The notes beneath the pieces are model-generated. The model was given only the letters and a program-made list of their open reading frames with translations, was not told where the DNA came from and ran no database searches. DNA of 64,000 bases from Variovorax paradoxus B4 (GTDB taxonomy: Bacteria; Pseudomonadota; Gammaproteobacteria; Burkholderiales; Burkholderiaceae_C), in NCBI RefSeq assembly GCF_000463015.1, contig NC_022247.1:2790001-2854000 (forward strand). Direction: 5' to 3'. The position numbers and the translations under genes are program-made. Of the stretch, positions 36,940 to 44,030 are shown piece after piece. Position 1 is the stretch's first letter, and every line of letters starts with the position of its first letter.

Positions 36940-37568
36940 TGCAGAAAAAACCGTTCCTGCTCGCTGCCACTGCCGCAGCGCTGATGGTCCTCGCAGGCTG
37001 CGCGGGCAAGCCCGACAACTACTACACGCTGGCCAGCCCGGTCGCGGCGGCGGACGCAGCGCCATCGACCCTCGGCTCTGCCGCGCCGCTCTACATCGAG
37101 CTGGCACCGGTGGCGGTGCCCGAGCGGCTCGCGCGGCCGCAGATGGTGGTGGGCCGGCCGAACGGCAGCGTGCAGGTGGATGTGCTCGAGCAGCACCGCT
37201 GGGCCGCGTCGTTCGAGAACGAGCTGCAGGATGCGCTGGCCAGCGGCATCGCGGCGCGGCTCGGCGCGCTCGATGTCACCAAGGGCGGCCGCCAGTCTTC
37301 GCAGCCCGTGTGGCGCATCGCGGTGCAGGTGCGCCAGTTCGACGCGGTCGACGGAGGCCGGGTGGATGCGGGCTTCAACTGGACGCTGCGGCGCTCCGAC
37401 GAGCCCCGCACGATGGCGTGCCAGCTGAACCTGGGTGAAGCCGTTGCGGGCGGCATCGATGCCGTGGCGCAGGGCGCGCAGCGCGTCACTGCCGCGGCGG
37501 CCGCGGCCATCGCGCGCAGCGTGAGTGCAGCGCGCGCGAATCCGGCGGTGACCGCATGCCCGGCCTGA
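36936..37568 (+). CDS. pqiC: PqiC-like lipoprotein (ABC-type transport auxiliary lipoprotein)
   Basis: This 210-residue protein has a type II signal: MMQKKPFLLAATAAALMVLAGCAGK, with lipobox LAGC and Cys22 as the lipidation site. NYYTLASP after it and GVGPVAVPERLARPQMVV-like text (IELAPVAVPERLARPQMVVG) are typical of the DUF330/PqiC family. It is probably attached to the outer membrane and docks the PqiB tube. The ATG overlaps the pqiB stop. The 70-nt gap after it leads to a drug pump with a separate strong ribosome site. Confidence 0.9.
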   Translation: MMQKKPFLLAATAAALMVLAGCAGKPDNYYTLASPVAAADAAPSTLGSAAPLYIELAPVAVPERLARPQMVVGRPNGSVQVDVLEQHRWAASFENELQDALASGIAARLGALDVTKGGRQSSQPVWRIAVQVRQFDAVDGGRVDAGFNWTLRRSDEPRTMACQLNLGEAVAGGIDAVAQGAQRVTAAAAAAIARSVSAARANPAVTACPA

Positions 37569-37638
37569 TTCTTTCTCCTTCCACCGGAAGCGGAAGGAGC
37601 AATCCCGGCATCTGCTTCCAGATAGATCGGAGGTCACC

Positions 37639-39240
37639 ATGGCACAGATCGGCAAGGCGCCCTGCGACGACACGCTGATCCTGCACGGCGCCAGTGCGCA
37701 GGAGGGCGCCTGTCCCGAAGCGTCCAAGCCCTGGGTGCTGGCCGCGGCCATCGTGGGCTCGAGCATGGCCTTCATCGACGGCACGGTGGTCAACGTGGCG
37801 CTGCCGGCCATCCAGGCCGACCTGCGGGCCACGGCGTTCCAGGCGCAATGGGTGGTCGAGTCCTATGCCTTGCTGCTGGCGGCGCTGCTGCTGGTGGGCG
37901 GCGCGCTCGGCGACCATTTCGGGCGGCGCCGCATCTTTGCGATCGGCGTGGGCATCTTCGCCATCGCTTCGGTGGCCTGCGGGCTCTCCGGCAGCGTGCA
38001 GCAGCTGATTGCCGCGCGCGCGGTGCAGGGCATCGGCGGGGCCTTGCTGGTGCCCGGCAGCCTGGCGCTCATCAGCGCCGCATTTCCCGAGAAGGAGCGC
38101 GGCAAGGCCATCGGCATCTGGTCGGGCTTCAGCGGCATCACTGCGGCCGCGGGGCCGGTGCTCGGGGGCTTCCTGGTCGATCACTTCTCGTGGACCTGGG
38201 CCTTCCTCATCAACGTGCCGATGGCGCTGCTGGTGCTGTGGATCGCGTGGCGCCACGTGCCCGAGAGCCACGGATCGTCGGCCAGCGGCGGGCTCGACCT
38301 GGTCGGCGCGCTGCTGGCCACCGCCGGCCTCGGCGGCATCGTCTACGCCTTCATCGAGGCGCCCACGCAGCACTGGAGCTCGCCCCCGGTGCTGGCCGCG
38401 CTGGGCATCGGCGTTGCGGCCAGCGCAGGCTTCGTGGCCGCGGAGCGCATGGCGCACACGCCGATGCTGCCGCTCGTGCTGCTGCGCATCGGCAACTTCA
38501 GCGGTGCCAACCTGCTGACCTTGCTGCTGTATGCAGCGCTCGGCGGCGGACTGTATTTCTTCCCGCTCAACTTGATCCAGGTGCAGGGCTACTCGGCCAC
38601 CGTGGCGGGCGCGGCGCTGCTGCCGTTCATCCTCATCATGTTCGCGCTCTCGGGCTGGGCCGGCCAGTTGGTCGACCGCTTCGGTCCGCGGCTGCCGCTG
38701 GTGATCGGTCCAGCGATTGCCGCAGCCGGCTTTGCATTGTTCGCGGTGCCCGGCGTGGGCGCGAGCTACTGGAGCGGCTTCTTTCCCGCGGTGGTGGTGC
38801 TGGGCTTCGGCATGACCGTGACCGTGGCACCGCTCACCACCACGGTGATGAACGCGGTGGGGCCGGAGCAGGCGGGGGTGGCCTCGGGCGTCAACAACGC
38901 GGTGTCGCGCGCGGCCGCGGTGCTGGCCATTGCGGTGTTCGGCGTGATCATGGCCTGGGCTTTCGACGGCACCCTGGCCGAGAGCCTGCGCGGCATGGGG
39001 GCCTCGCCCGAGGCGACGGCATTTCTCGCGGGCGAGCGCAGCAAGCTGGCCGGCGCCGCACTGCCGCCGGGCGTCGATGCGGCCACCGCCGCGGCCTTGA
39101 AGAAAGCCGTGGCCGAATCTTTCGTCGCGGGCTTTCGCTGGGTGATGCTGCTGAGCGCCGGGCTCGCCGTGCTCAGCGCCTTGAGCGCCTGGCGGATGAT
39201 CGGCGGCGGGGCTGCGAAAGATCACGGCACCGACGGCTGA
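37639..39240 (+). CDS. DHA2 family MFS multidrug transporter (EmrB/QacA type)
   Basis: This 533-residue, 14-helix pump is preceded by GGAGG and begins with about 35 polar residues. KPWVLAAAIVGSSMAFIDGTVVNVALPAIQADL carries the DHA2 motif FxDGTVVNVALPxIxxxL. FGRRRIFAIGVGIFAIAS is motif A, and GIGGALLVPGSLALISAAFPEKERGKAIG is motif C. No EmrA-type membrane-fusion partner is adjacent, so it probably works alone as a QacA-like exporter. A short 5-bp hairpin with an A-rich loop spans its stop codon (39234-39249). Confidence 0.93.
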   Translation: MAQIGKAPCDDTLILHGASAQEGACPEASKPWVLAAAIVGSSMAFIDGTVVNVALPAIQADLRATAFQAQWVVESYALLLAALLLVGGALGDHFGRRRIFAIGVGIFAIASVACGLSGSVQQLIAARAVQGIGGALLVPGSLALISAAFPEKERGKAIGIWSGFSGITAAAGPVLGGFLVDHFSWTWAFLINVPMALLVLWIAWRHVPESHGSSASGGLDLVGALLATAGLGGIVYAFIEAPTQHWSSPPVLAALGIGVAASAGFVAAERMAHTPMLPLVLLRIGNFSGANLLTLLLYAALGGGLYFFPLNLIQVQGYSATVAGAALLPFILIMFALSGWAGQLVDRFGPRLPLVIGPAIAAAGFALFAVPGVGASYWSGFFPAVVVLGFGMTVTVAPLTTTVMNAVGPEQAGVASGVNNAVSRAAAVLAIAVFGVIMAWAFDGTLAESLRGMGASPEATAFLAGERSKLAGAALPPGVDAATAAALKKAVAESFVAGFRWVMLLSAGLAVLSALSAWRMIGGGAAKDHGTDG

Positions 39241-39272
39241 AAAAAGCCGCGCTGCGCCCGGCGCTGTGATGA

Positions 39273-41339
39273 CTATTGCCGGGGCATCAGTTCGTAGAAG
39301 TCGAACCCGTTGCTGCGCCCGCCAAGGCACACTGCCAGGGTGTCTTCGATCTTTCGCCATTGCGCGAGCCGGTTGCGCCACTTGCGCACGCTGTGGCCTT
39401 CGTCGGGAAAGCTCATGTACTCGACCGGCCGGCCGAGCTTCTGGAGCGTGGCCACCACATCGTCCGAATCCTGCCGCAGCACGCGCACGTCGTTGGCACC
39501 ATGAATCACCAGCAACGGCGCGGTGATGCGGTCGATCTGCGAGACGGGCGAGTCCTGCAGCATGCGTGCGCGTTCCTCCGGTTTGTTCACGTCGCCGAAG
39601 AAGAGTGCGAAATAGTGGCGGTTGCGCCAGAAGGGCGGCCAGTTCTCGATCGCGCGGGGCCAGTTGGCTACGCCCACCACGTCGATGCCGCACCGGTAGT
39701 CGTGCGGCTTCTGGATCAGTTGGGCGAGCACCGAGAACCCGCCGAAGCTGCCGCCGAGCACGGCCACGCGCTTGGGGTCGGCCACGCCTTGATCGATGGC
39801 CCATTGCACGGCCTCCGCAATGTCGCGCTGAAGCCGGCCGCTGGTTTCGTGCGCGCCCGCCATCATGAAGGCGCGCCCGTAGCCGCCAGAGCCGCGGTAG
39901 TTCACGTTGAGGACGGCATAGCCTCGGTTCGCCAGCATCTGAGTGGGTGTAAAGCCCGCAGATTGCCATGAGTCGCGGACCCAGGGGCCGCCGTGGATGT
40001 CGACCACCAGTGGCGCGGGCCCCTTTACCCCGAGCGGCCGCACGAGATAGCCATGCACCACGAGACCATCCGACGCCTTGAAGGAGAAGGGTTCCATGGG
40101 CGAGAAGAGGTTGGCCGTCGGCTCGCGCGGCGGCGTGAGGCGTGTGAGCTGACCGCTCGCGCGGTCCAGCAGCAGTTCGACGCGTTCGTTCTCGGTGGTC
40201 GAGCGCAGCACGATGCGGCGCACATCGTTGGCCATGCTAGCGGGCCGCGTGATGACGGGTTCGGCCTCCAGCCAGCCGCGCTCCCGGGCCGTCTTCTCGG
40301 CGCCGGCCACTTCGCTGGCCAGTGCGGTGTCGAGATAGGAGATGCGGGGACGGCTAGGTTCGGAAACATACGCCAGCGGCGCTCCCTGCTGCGGCGGGAA
40401 CACGCCGTAGTCAAGGTCGACCTCGGCATCTTCCGCGAGCAGCTTCTCCGTGCCGTTGGCGAGATCGACCTCGACCAGCGCAAGCTTGTCGCGTCCCACA
40501 TTCGTCAATGCCCAGAGCCGCCCAGCGCCGAGATCGACGCGCTGCGGCCAGAAGGAATCGAATGCTCTCACCGTTCTGAAGGCGCGCCAGCTACCGTCGG
40601 GCTGGCGCAGTTCCAGAAGCCGGTCGGAGCCGTCCGCGCTTCCGAGCTGCCGCATGCGGCCCGCGAGTTCGCGCCGGGTGTCGATGAACCAGGCCAGCAC
40701 GCGGCTGTCGGGCTCGCTGCGCGCAATTTCGCGCACGGTGCGCGTGCGGGCATCGCCTTCGAAAAGATCCATGCTGGAGCGGTCCCGCTGATTGTTCGCG
40801 AACAGGAAGGTGGCACTGCCCGGCGCGCCCCATCCCAGCATGGCCGAGCGCACGCCCGGCCAGGGCGTGACGGCCCAGGGCCTGGCGCCCGGAGCCTCGG
40901 TGTCGAGCACGAAGATCTGCGTGTTCTCGTCGCCCGTGAAGTCCTTGAGGTAGGCCAGGTGGCGGCTGTCGGGCAGCCACATGTAGGTCGGCCCGGACAC
41001 GAAGGGCCGCGCGAGCGTGCCGATCGCAAAGGTGCGGGTGCTGGGGCTTTTGACCTCGGCTGCATCGGACGTCTTGCGCACGCCAAGTCCCACATCGGTA
41101 CCGACCGCCTGCACCCATGCAAGCTGTTGTCCATCGGGCGAGAGAACGTGGCCGTTGACCGCATCGATGTTCGCCACGAACCGCCGCATCGGCACGAGAG
41201 GCGGGAGCGTGTTGTCCTGCCGCGCCGACACCAGTGCGGGGTGCGTGGGGCCGGTGGCGCAGCCGGCAAGCAGTGCCGCGGCGCTGCACTTGGCTGCAAG
41301 AGCGGCGTACCAACCGCTGGGGGTCCTGATGTTTCTCAT
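39273..41339 (-). CDS. S9 family prolyl-oligopeptidase-type peptidase, lipoprotein
   Basis: There are 688 residues from ATG 41339, with GAGGGA upstream; the long frame beyond is antisense. A lipobox ALLAGC puts the lipidated Cys at residue 27, so the enzyme should be membrane-attached and periplasmic. The first ~400 residues form beta-propeller-like repeats (LSPDGQQLAWV, WLPDSRHLAYLKD). The catalytic domain has PLVVDIHGGPWVRDSW, the nucleophile Ser in VLGGSFGGFSVLAQL, Asp in HGANDVRV and His in PDEGHSVRKW. It would cleave short peptides. It is divergent from the two-component genes, across a palindrome. Confidence 0.92.
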   Translation of the reverse strand: MRNIRTPSGWYAALAAKCSAAALLAGCATGPTHPALVSARQDNTLPPLVPMRRFVANIDAVNGHVLSPDGQQLAWVQAVGTDVGLGVRKTSDAAEVKSPSTRTFAIGTLARPFVSGPTYMWLPDSRHLAYLKDFTGDENTQIFVLDTEAPGARPWAVTPWPGVRSAMLGWGAPGSATFLFANNQRDRSSMDLFEGDARTRTVREIARSEPDSRVLAWFIDTRRELAGRMRQLGSADGSDRLLELRQPDGSWRAFRTVRAFDSFWPQRVDLGAGRLWALTNVGRDKLALVEVDLANGTEKLLAEDAEVDLDYGVFPPQQGAPLAYVSEPSRPRISYLDTALASEVAGAEKTARERGWLEAEPVITRPASMANDVRRIVLRSTTENERVELLLDRASGQLTRLTPPREPTANLFSPMEPFSFKASDGLVVHGYLVRPLGVKGPAPLVVDIHGGPWVRDSWQSAGFTPTQMLANRGYAVLNVNYRGSGGYGRAFMMAGAHETSGRLQRDIAEAVQWAIDQGVADPKRVAVLGGSFGGFSVLAQLIQKPHDYRCGIDVVGVANWPRAIENWPPFWRNRHYFALFFGDVNKPEERARMLQDSPVSQIDRITAPLLVIHGANDVRVLRQDSDDVVATLQKLGRPVEYMSFPDEGHSVRKWRNRLAQWRKIEDTLAVCLGGRSNGFDFYELMPRQ

Positions 41340-41404
41340 GTTTTTTCGTCCCTCGTGAATGTTCTGGCGTGCGGCTTTGTCCGCGCCTGGATTCTGCGGG
41401 CGGT

Positions 41405-41427
41405 AACCTTTGGCTATGCCAAAGGTT
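41405..41427. promoter_or_regulatory. Perfect 10-bp inverted repeat between divergent genes
   Basis: AACCTTTGGC (41405-41414) and GCCAAAGGTT (41418-41427) are perfect reverse complements around a 3-nt centre. The element sits 20 nt upstream of the response-regulator GTG and 65 nt upstream of the S9 peptidase ATG, the only symmetric feature in the 108-nt gap. The ACCTT/AAGGT ends resemble MerR-family operators, but no MerR gene is in this window. Binding by the adjacent response regulator is equally possible. Confidence 0.6.
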
Positions 41428-41447
41428 CGGTCGCGCACAATGGCCGG

Positions 41448-42104
41448 GTGCACATCCTGCTGATCGAAGATGACCTTGAACTTGGCCGCGCCCTGCAGGC
41501 CGCGCTCAAGGTCGACGGCTTGAGCAGCGAATGGCGCCGGCGGGCGGCGGATGCGCCACGCGAGCTGGACGGGAGCGCATTCGACTGCGTGCTGCTCGAC
41601 CTGTCGCTGCCCGACGGCAATGGCCTTGAGCTGCTCGCGCGCTGGCGGCGCGAGGGCAGCAGCCTCCCGGTCATCGTGATCACCGCCCGATCGGCGGTGG
41701 AAGACAGGCTGGCCGGGCTCGACGGAGGCGCCGACGATTTCGTGATCAAGCCCTTCGCCACCGCCGAGCTGATTTCGCGCATTCGCGCCGTGCTGCGCCG
41801 CTCGGCGCGGCAGGCCAGCGAGGTGTGGACCCTGGGCACGCTGTCCATCGAACCGCGCCGACACGTGGCGTCGCTGAACGGCGAGCCGCTGGAACTGTCG
41901 CCGCGCGAATTCCGGCTGCTGCTCGAACTGGCGCGCGAGCCGGGCGCGGTGGTTGCCAAGGGTGTGCTCGCGCAAAAGCTGGAGCCCCTGGGCGATCCGG
42001 TGGATTTCGCCGCGGTGGAGGTGCATGTGTCCAACCTGCGGCGCAAGATCGGCGGTGCCATGGTGCACACCGTGCGCGGCGTGGGCTACATGCTCGTGTC
42101 ATGA
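41448..42104 (+). CDS. OmpR-family response regulator (TctD/QseB-like)
   Basis: This 218-residue protein starts at GTG 41448, the start of the receiver text VHILLIEDDLELGRALQAAL. The phospho-acceptor is Asp51 in VLLDLSLPDGNG, with the acidic pair Asp8-Asp9 and Lys101 in DFVIKPF. The C-terminal winged helix (from about residue 125: WTLGTLSIEPRRHVASLNGEPLELSPREFRLLLELA) is OmpR type, and VHVSNLRRKIGGAMVHTVRGVGYMLVS is canonical. The stop overlaps the kinase start (ATGA, 42101-42104), confirming the pair. The signal is unknown. Confidence 0.94.
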   Translation: MHILLIEDDLELGRALQAALKVDGLSSEWRRRAADAPRELDGSAFDCVLLDLSLPDGNGLELLARWRREGSSLPVIVITARSAVEDRLAGLDGGADDFVIKPFATAELISRIRAVLRRSARQASEVWTLGTLSIEPRRHVASLNGEPLELSPREFRLLLELAREPGAVVAKGVLAQKLEPLGDPVDFAAVEVHVSNLRRKIGGAMVHTVRGVGYMLVS

Positions 42105-44017
42105 GCAGGCTGTGGCACCCCTCGCTCGTGCAGCGTGTGTTTCTTGCGGTGCTGCTGGCCTTCGTCTTCGTGCTGCTGGCATTGCAGGTGTACATGTATA
42201 TCAACTTCCGGCAGTCGTTGACCGTCGACCAGGGGTTGAGCCGGCTCGGCAGGTCGTTGACGCAAGCGATCTCGCAGCTCGATGACGAAGCGCGCGTGCG
42301 CGCCGTGATCGCCTCGGCCGAAACGATCTACAAGAGCATGCGGATCAGCGGCAACCCGGCGGGGACGCTCCGGTTCCAGCTGTCGGACCGCGGGGGAAAG
42401 CTGATTCATTCGTCGCCGGAACTGCGCAGCGAGATCCTGGCGGGGCCGTTGCGAAAGGTGGCAACGCAGCACATCGATGGCGAGCCGTACTGGGTGTACC
42501 AGGACGAAACGCTGCGCTGGTCGCTGCGCATTGCAGAGCCCGAGCGCACGTTCGTCAAGGTGCTGCCCAACAACACGCGCAGCGTGCTGCCCTACCTGCT
42601 GCTCGCCTTTCCTATCGTGCTGCTGCCGGTCTGGTTTGCGGTGAAGCACGGATTGCGGCCGTTGCGCCGCCTGGCCGACGGCATCGGGCATCGAAAGGCA
42701 TCCGACCTTTCGCCGCTTGGCGTCGATCCGCCCTATGCGGAACTCAGGCCGCTGACGTCCGCAATCGAGCGCATGCTGCAGCAGTTGCGCGACAAGGTAG
42801 CGCGCGAGCGCGCGTTCGTGCACGACGCCGCGCACGAACTGCGAACGCCGATGGCGGTCATCGCGGCGCAGGCGCATGCGCTGGCGGGCGCGGACAACAG
42901 CGAGAGCCGCGGCCGCGCGCAGGCTCATCTGGAGCAGGCGATTGCGCGGGCCTCGCACTTGACGCAGCAGCTGCTCGATCTTGCGCTGCTGGACGATGCC
43001 CAGCCCGCGGTGCCGAAGCACGTCGACGTTGCGCAGCTGGCCCGCGAGATCCTCGCGCAGGCAGCGCCGCGGGCCATGGCGCGCGGCGTCGAGTTGACAT
43101 TCGATGCGCCGGACAACCTGAACGTGCCGATCGACGTGCCGGCGTTCCAGTCGATATTGGAGAACCTGCTCAACAACGCGGTTCAGTATGTGCATGGCGG
43201 TGCGCAGGTGACCGTGACGCTTCGCACCGAAGACCCGGCAGGCTTGGTGCTCACGGTGGCCGACGACGGTCCCGGTATTCCGGCGGCGGAGCATGAACAG
43301 GTGTTCGAGCGCTTCTATCGCGGATCGGGACACGAAGCGAGCGGTTCGGGCCTGGGCCTTGCCATCGTCAGGCAGGCTGCCGGCCGCATGGGGGGCAGGG
43401 TGGAAGTGACCGAGGGCCTTTTGAACCAGGGCGTGGGGTTCCGCGTCGTACTGCACGGCGAGCCCGAAGGGTTGACAAGCACCTCGCATCGCCTGGATAC
43501 TGAACCTTCAGGTTCATTATCAAAGACTCAGGAGATTTCCATGCAGAAGATCGTTCCCTGCCTCTGGTTCGACGGCAATGGCGAAGACGCGCTCAAGTTC
43601 TACAGTTCGATTTTTCCTAACTCGCGCGTCACCGACAGGCTGTTCTGGGGCGACACCAATCCGAGCCTCAAGGGGTCGCTGCTGACCGCCACCTTCGAGC
43701 TCGACGGGCAAGCGTTCATGGTGCTCAACGGCGGGCCGGAGTACAAGTTCACGCCGGCGATCTCGATGCTCGTGCAGTGCGAGACACAGGCCGAAGTGGA
43801 CCACTACTGGGACAGGCTGCTCGAGGGCGGCGGCCAGCCGGTGCAGTGCGGCTGGCTCACCGACCGCTACGGCGTGTCGTGGCAGGTCGCGCCCATGGCG
43901 ATGATCCGGATGTTCCAGGACAAGGACCCGGCCAAGGCCGCGCGCGCGATGCGGGCGATGATGAAAATGGTCAAGCTCGACCTCGCTGCGGCGCAGAAGG
44001 CCTTCGACGGCGAGTGA
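42101..44017 (+). CDS. Sensor histidine kinase whose frame runs on into a VOC domain
   Basis: The ORF is 638 residues. Residues 1-458 are a complete kinase: TM helices at about 14-34 and 163-182 with a periplasmic sensor between, a HAMP-like linker, H-box AAHELRTP (His245), N-box ENLLNNA (354-360), DDGPGIP (388-394) and GSGLGLA (415-421). Kinases of this group normally end near residue 458, but here no stop occurs; residues 459-480 read TSTSHRLDTEPSGSLSKTQEIS, which is translated promoter and ribosome-site DNA, then the complete VOC protein of the next entry. Either a fused protein is made or translation passes the kinase end. A lost stop codon (recent mutation or base-call error) is the simplest explanation. 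Confidence 0.85.
   Translation: MSRLWHPSLVQRVFLAVLLAFVFVLLALQVYMYINFRQSLTVDQGLSRLGRSLTQAISQLDDEARVRAVIASAETIYKSMRISGNPAGTLRFQLSDRGGKLIHSSPELRSEILAGPLRKVATQHIDGEPYWVYQDETLRWSLRIAEPERTFVKVLPNNTRSVLPYLLLAFPIVLLPVWFAVKHGLRPLRRLADGIGHRKASDLSPLGVDPPYAELRPLTSAIERMLQQLRDKVARERAFVHDAAHELRTPMAVIAAQAHALAGADNSESRGRAQAHLEQAIARASHLTQQLLDLALLDDAQPAVPKHVDVAQLAREILAQAAPRAMARGVELTFDAPDNLNVPIDVPAFQSILENLLNNAVQYVHGGAQVTVTLRTEDPAGLVLTVADDGPGIPAAEHEQVFERFYRGSGHEASGSGLGLAIVRQAAGRMGGRVEVTEGLLNQGVGFRVVLHGEPEGLTSTSHRLDTEPSGSLSKTQEISMQKIVPCLWFDGNGEDALKFYSSIFPNSRVTDRLFWGDTNPSLKGSLLTATFELDGQAFMVLNGGPEYKFTPAISMLVQCETQAEVDHYWDRLLEGGGQPVQCGWLTDRYGVSWQVAPMAMIRMFQDKDPAKAARAMRAMMKMVKLDLAAAQKAFDGE
43472..43534 (+). promoter_or_regulatory. 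Promoter, palindrome and ribosome site embedded in the kinase-VOC linker
   Basis: TTGACA (43472-43477), an 18-nt spacer and GATACT (43496-43501) form a candidate sigma70 promoter. It is followed at once by a perfect inverted repeat TGAACC-TTCA-GGTTCA (43501-43516), where a repressor could cover the start site. AGGAG at 43530-43534 is 6 nt before the VOC ATG. These elements make no sense as protein-coding text, supporting independent expression of the VOC gene even though the kinase frame stays open through them. Confidence 0.55.
43541..44017 (+). CDS. VOC superfamily protein (PhnB / 3-demethylubiquinone methyltransferase-like)
   Basis: There are 158 residues from ATG 43541. MQKIVPCLWFDGNGEDALKFYSSIFPNSRV followed by AFMVLNGGPEYKFTPAISMLVQC and the C-terminal YGVSWQVAP are the standard text of the PF06983-type glyoxalase-fold proteins, often annotated PhnB-like. 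The family has the beta-alpha-beta-beta-beta fold and mostly unknown function. It has its own ribosome site and candidate promoter, yet lies in the same open frame as the histidine kinase. It is convergent with the MATE gene, 13 nt apart. Confidence 0.9.
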   Translation: MQKIVPCLWFDGNGEDALKFYSSIFPNSRVTDRLFWGDTNPSLKGSLLTATFELDGQAFMVLNGGPEYKFTPAISMLVQCETQAEVDHYWDRLLEGGGQPVQCGWLTDRYGVSWQVAPMAMIRMFQDKDPAKAARAMRAMMKMVKLDLAAAQKAFDGE

Positions 44018-44030
44018 TGTGCCGCGCCGG

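Noticed and set aside
39241..39272. Intrinsic terminator after the DHA2 pump
   Set aside because: There is only a 5-bp stem with an A-rich loop overlapping the stop codon and no U-tract on the plus strand.
41405..41427. Intrinsic terminator for either divergent gene
   Set aside because: It lies upstream of both starts, not downstream of a gene, and has no T-tract on either side.
41825..42100. Upstream extension of the kinase frame into the response regulator
   Set aside because: It reads the response regulator in another frame. The ATGA overlap at 42101 is the natural kinase start.
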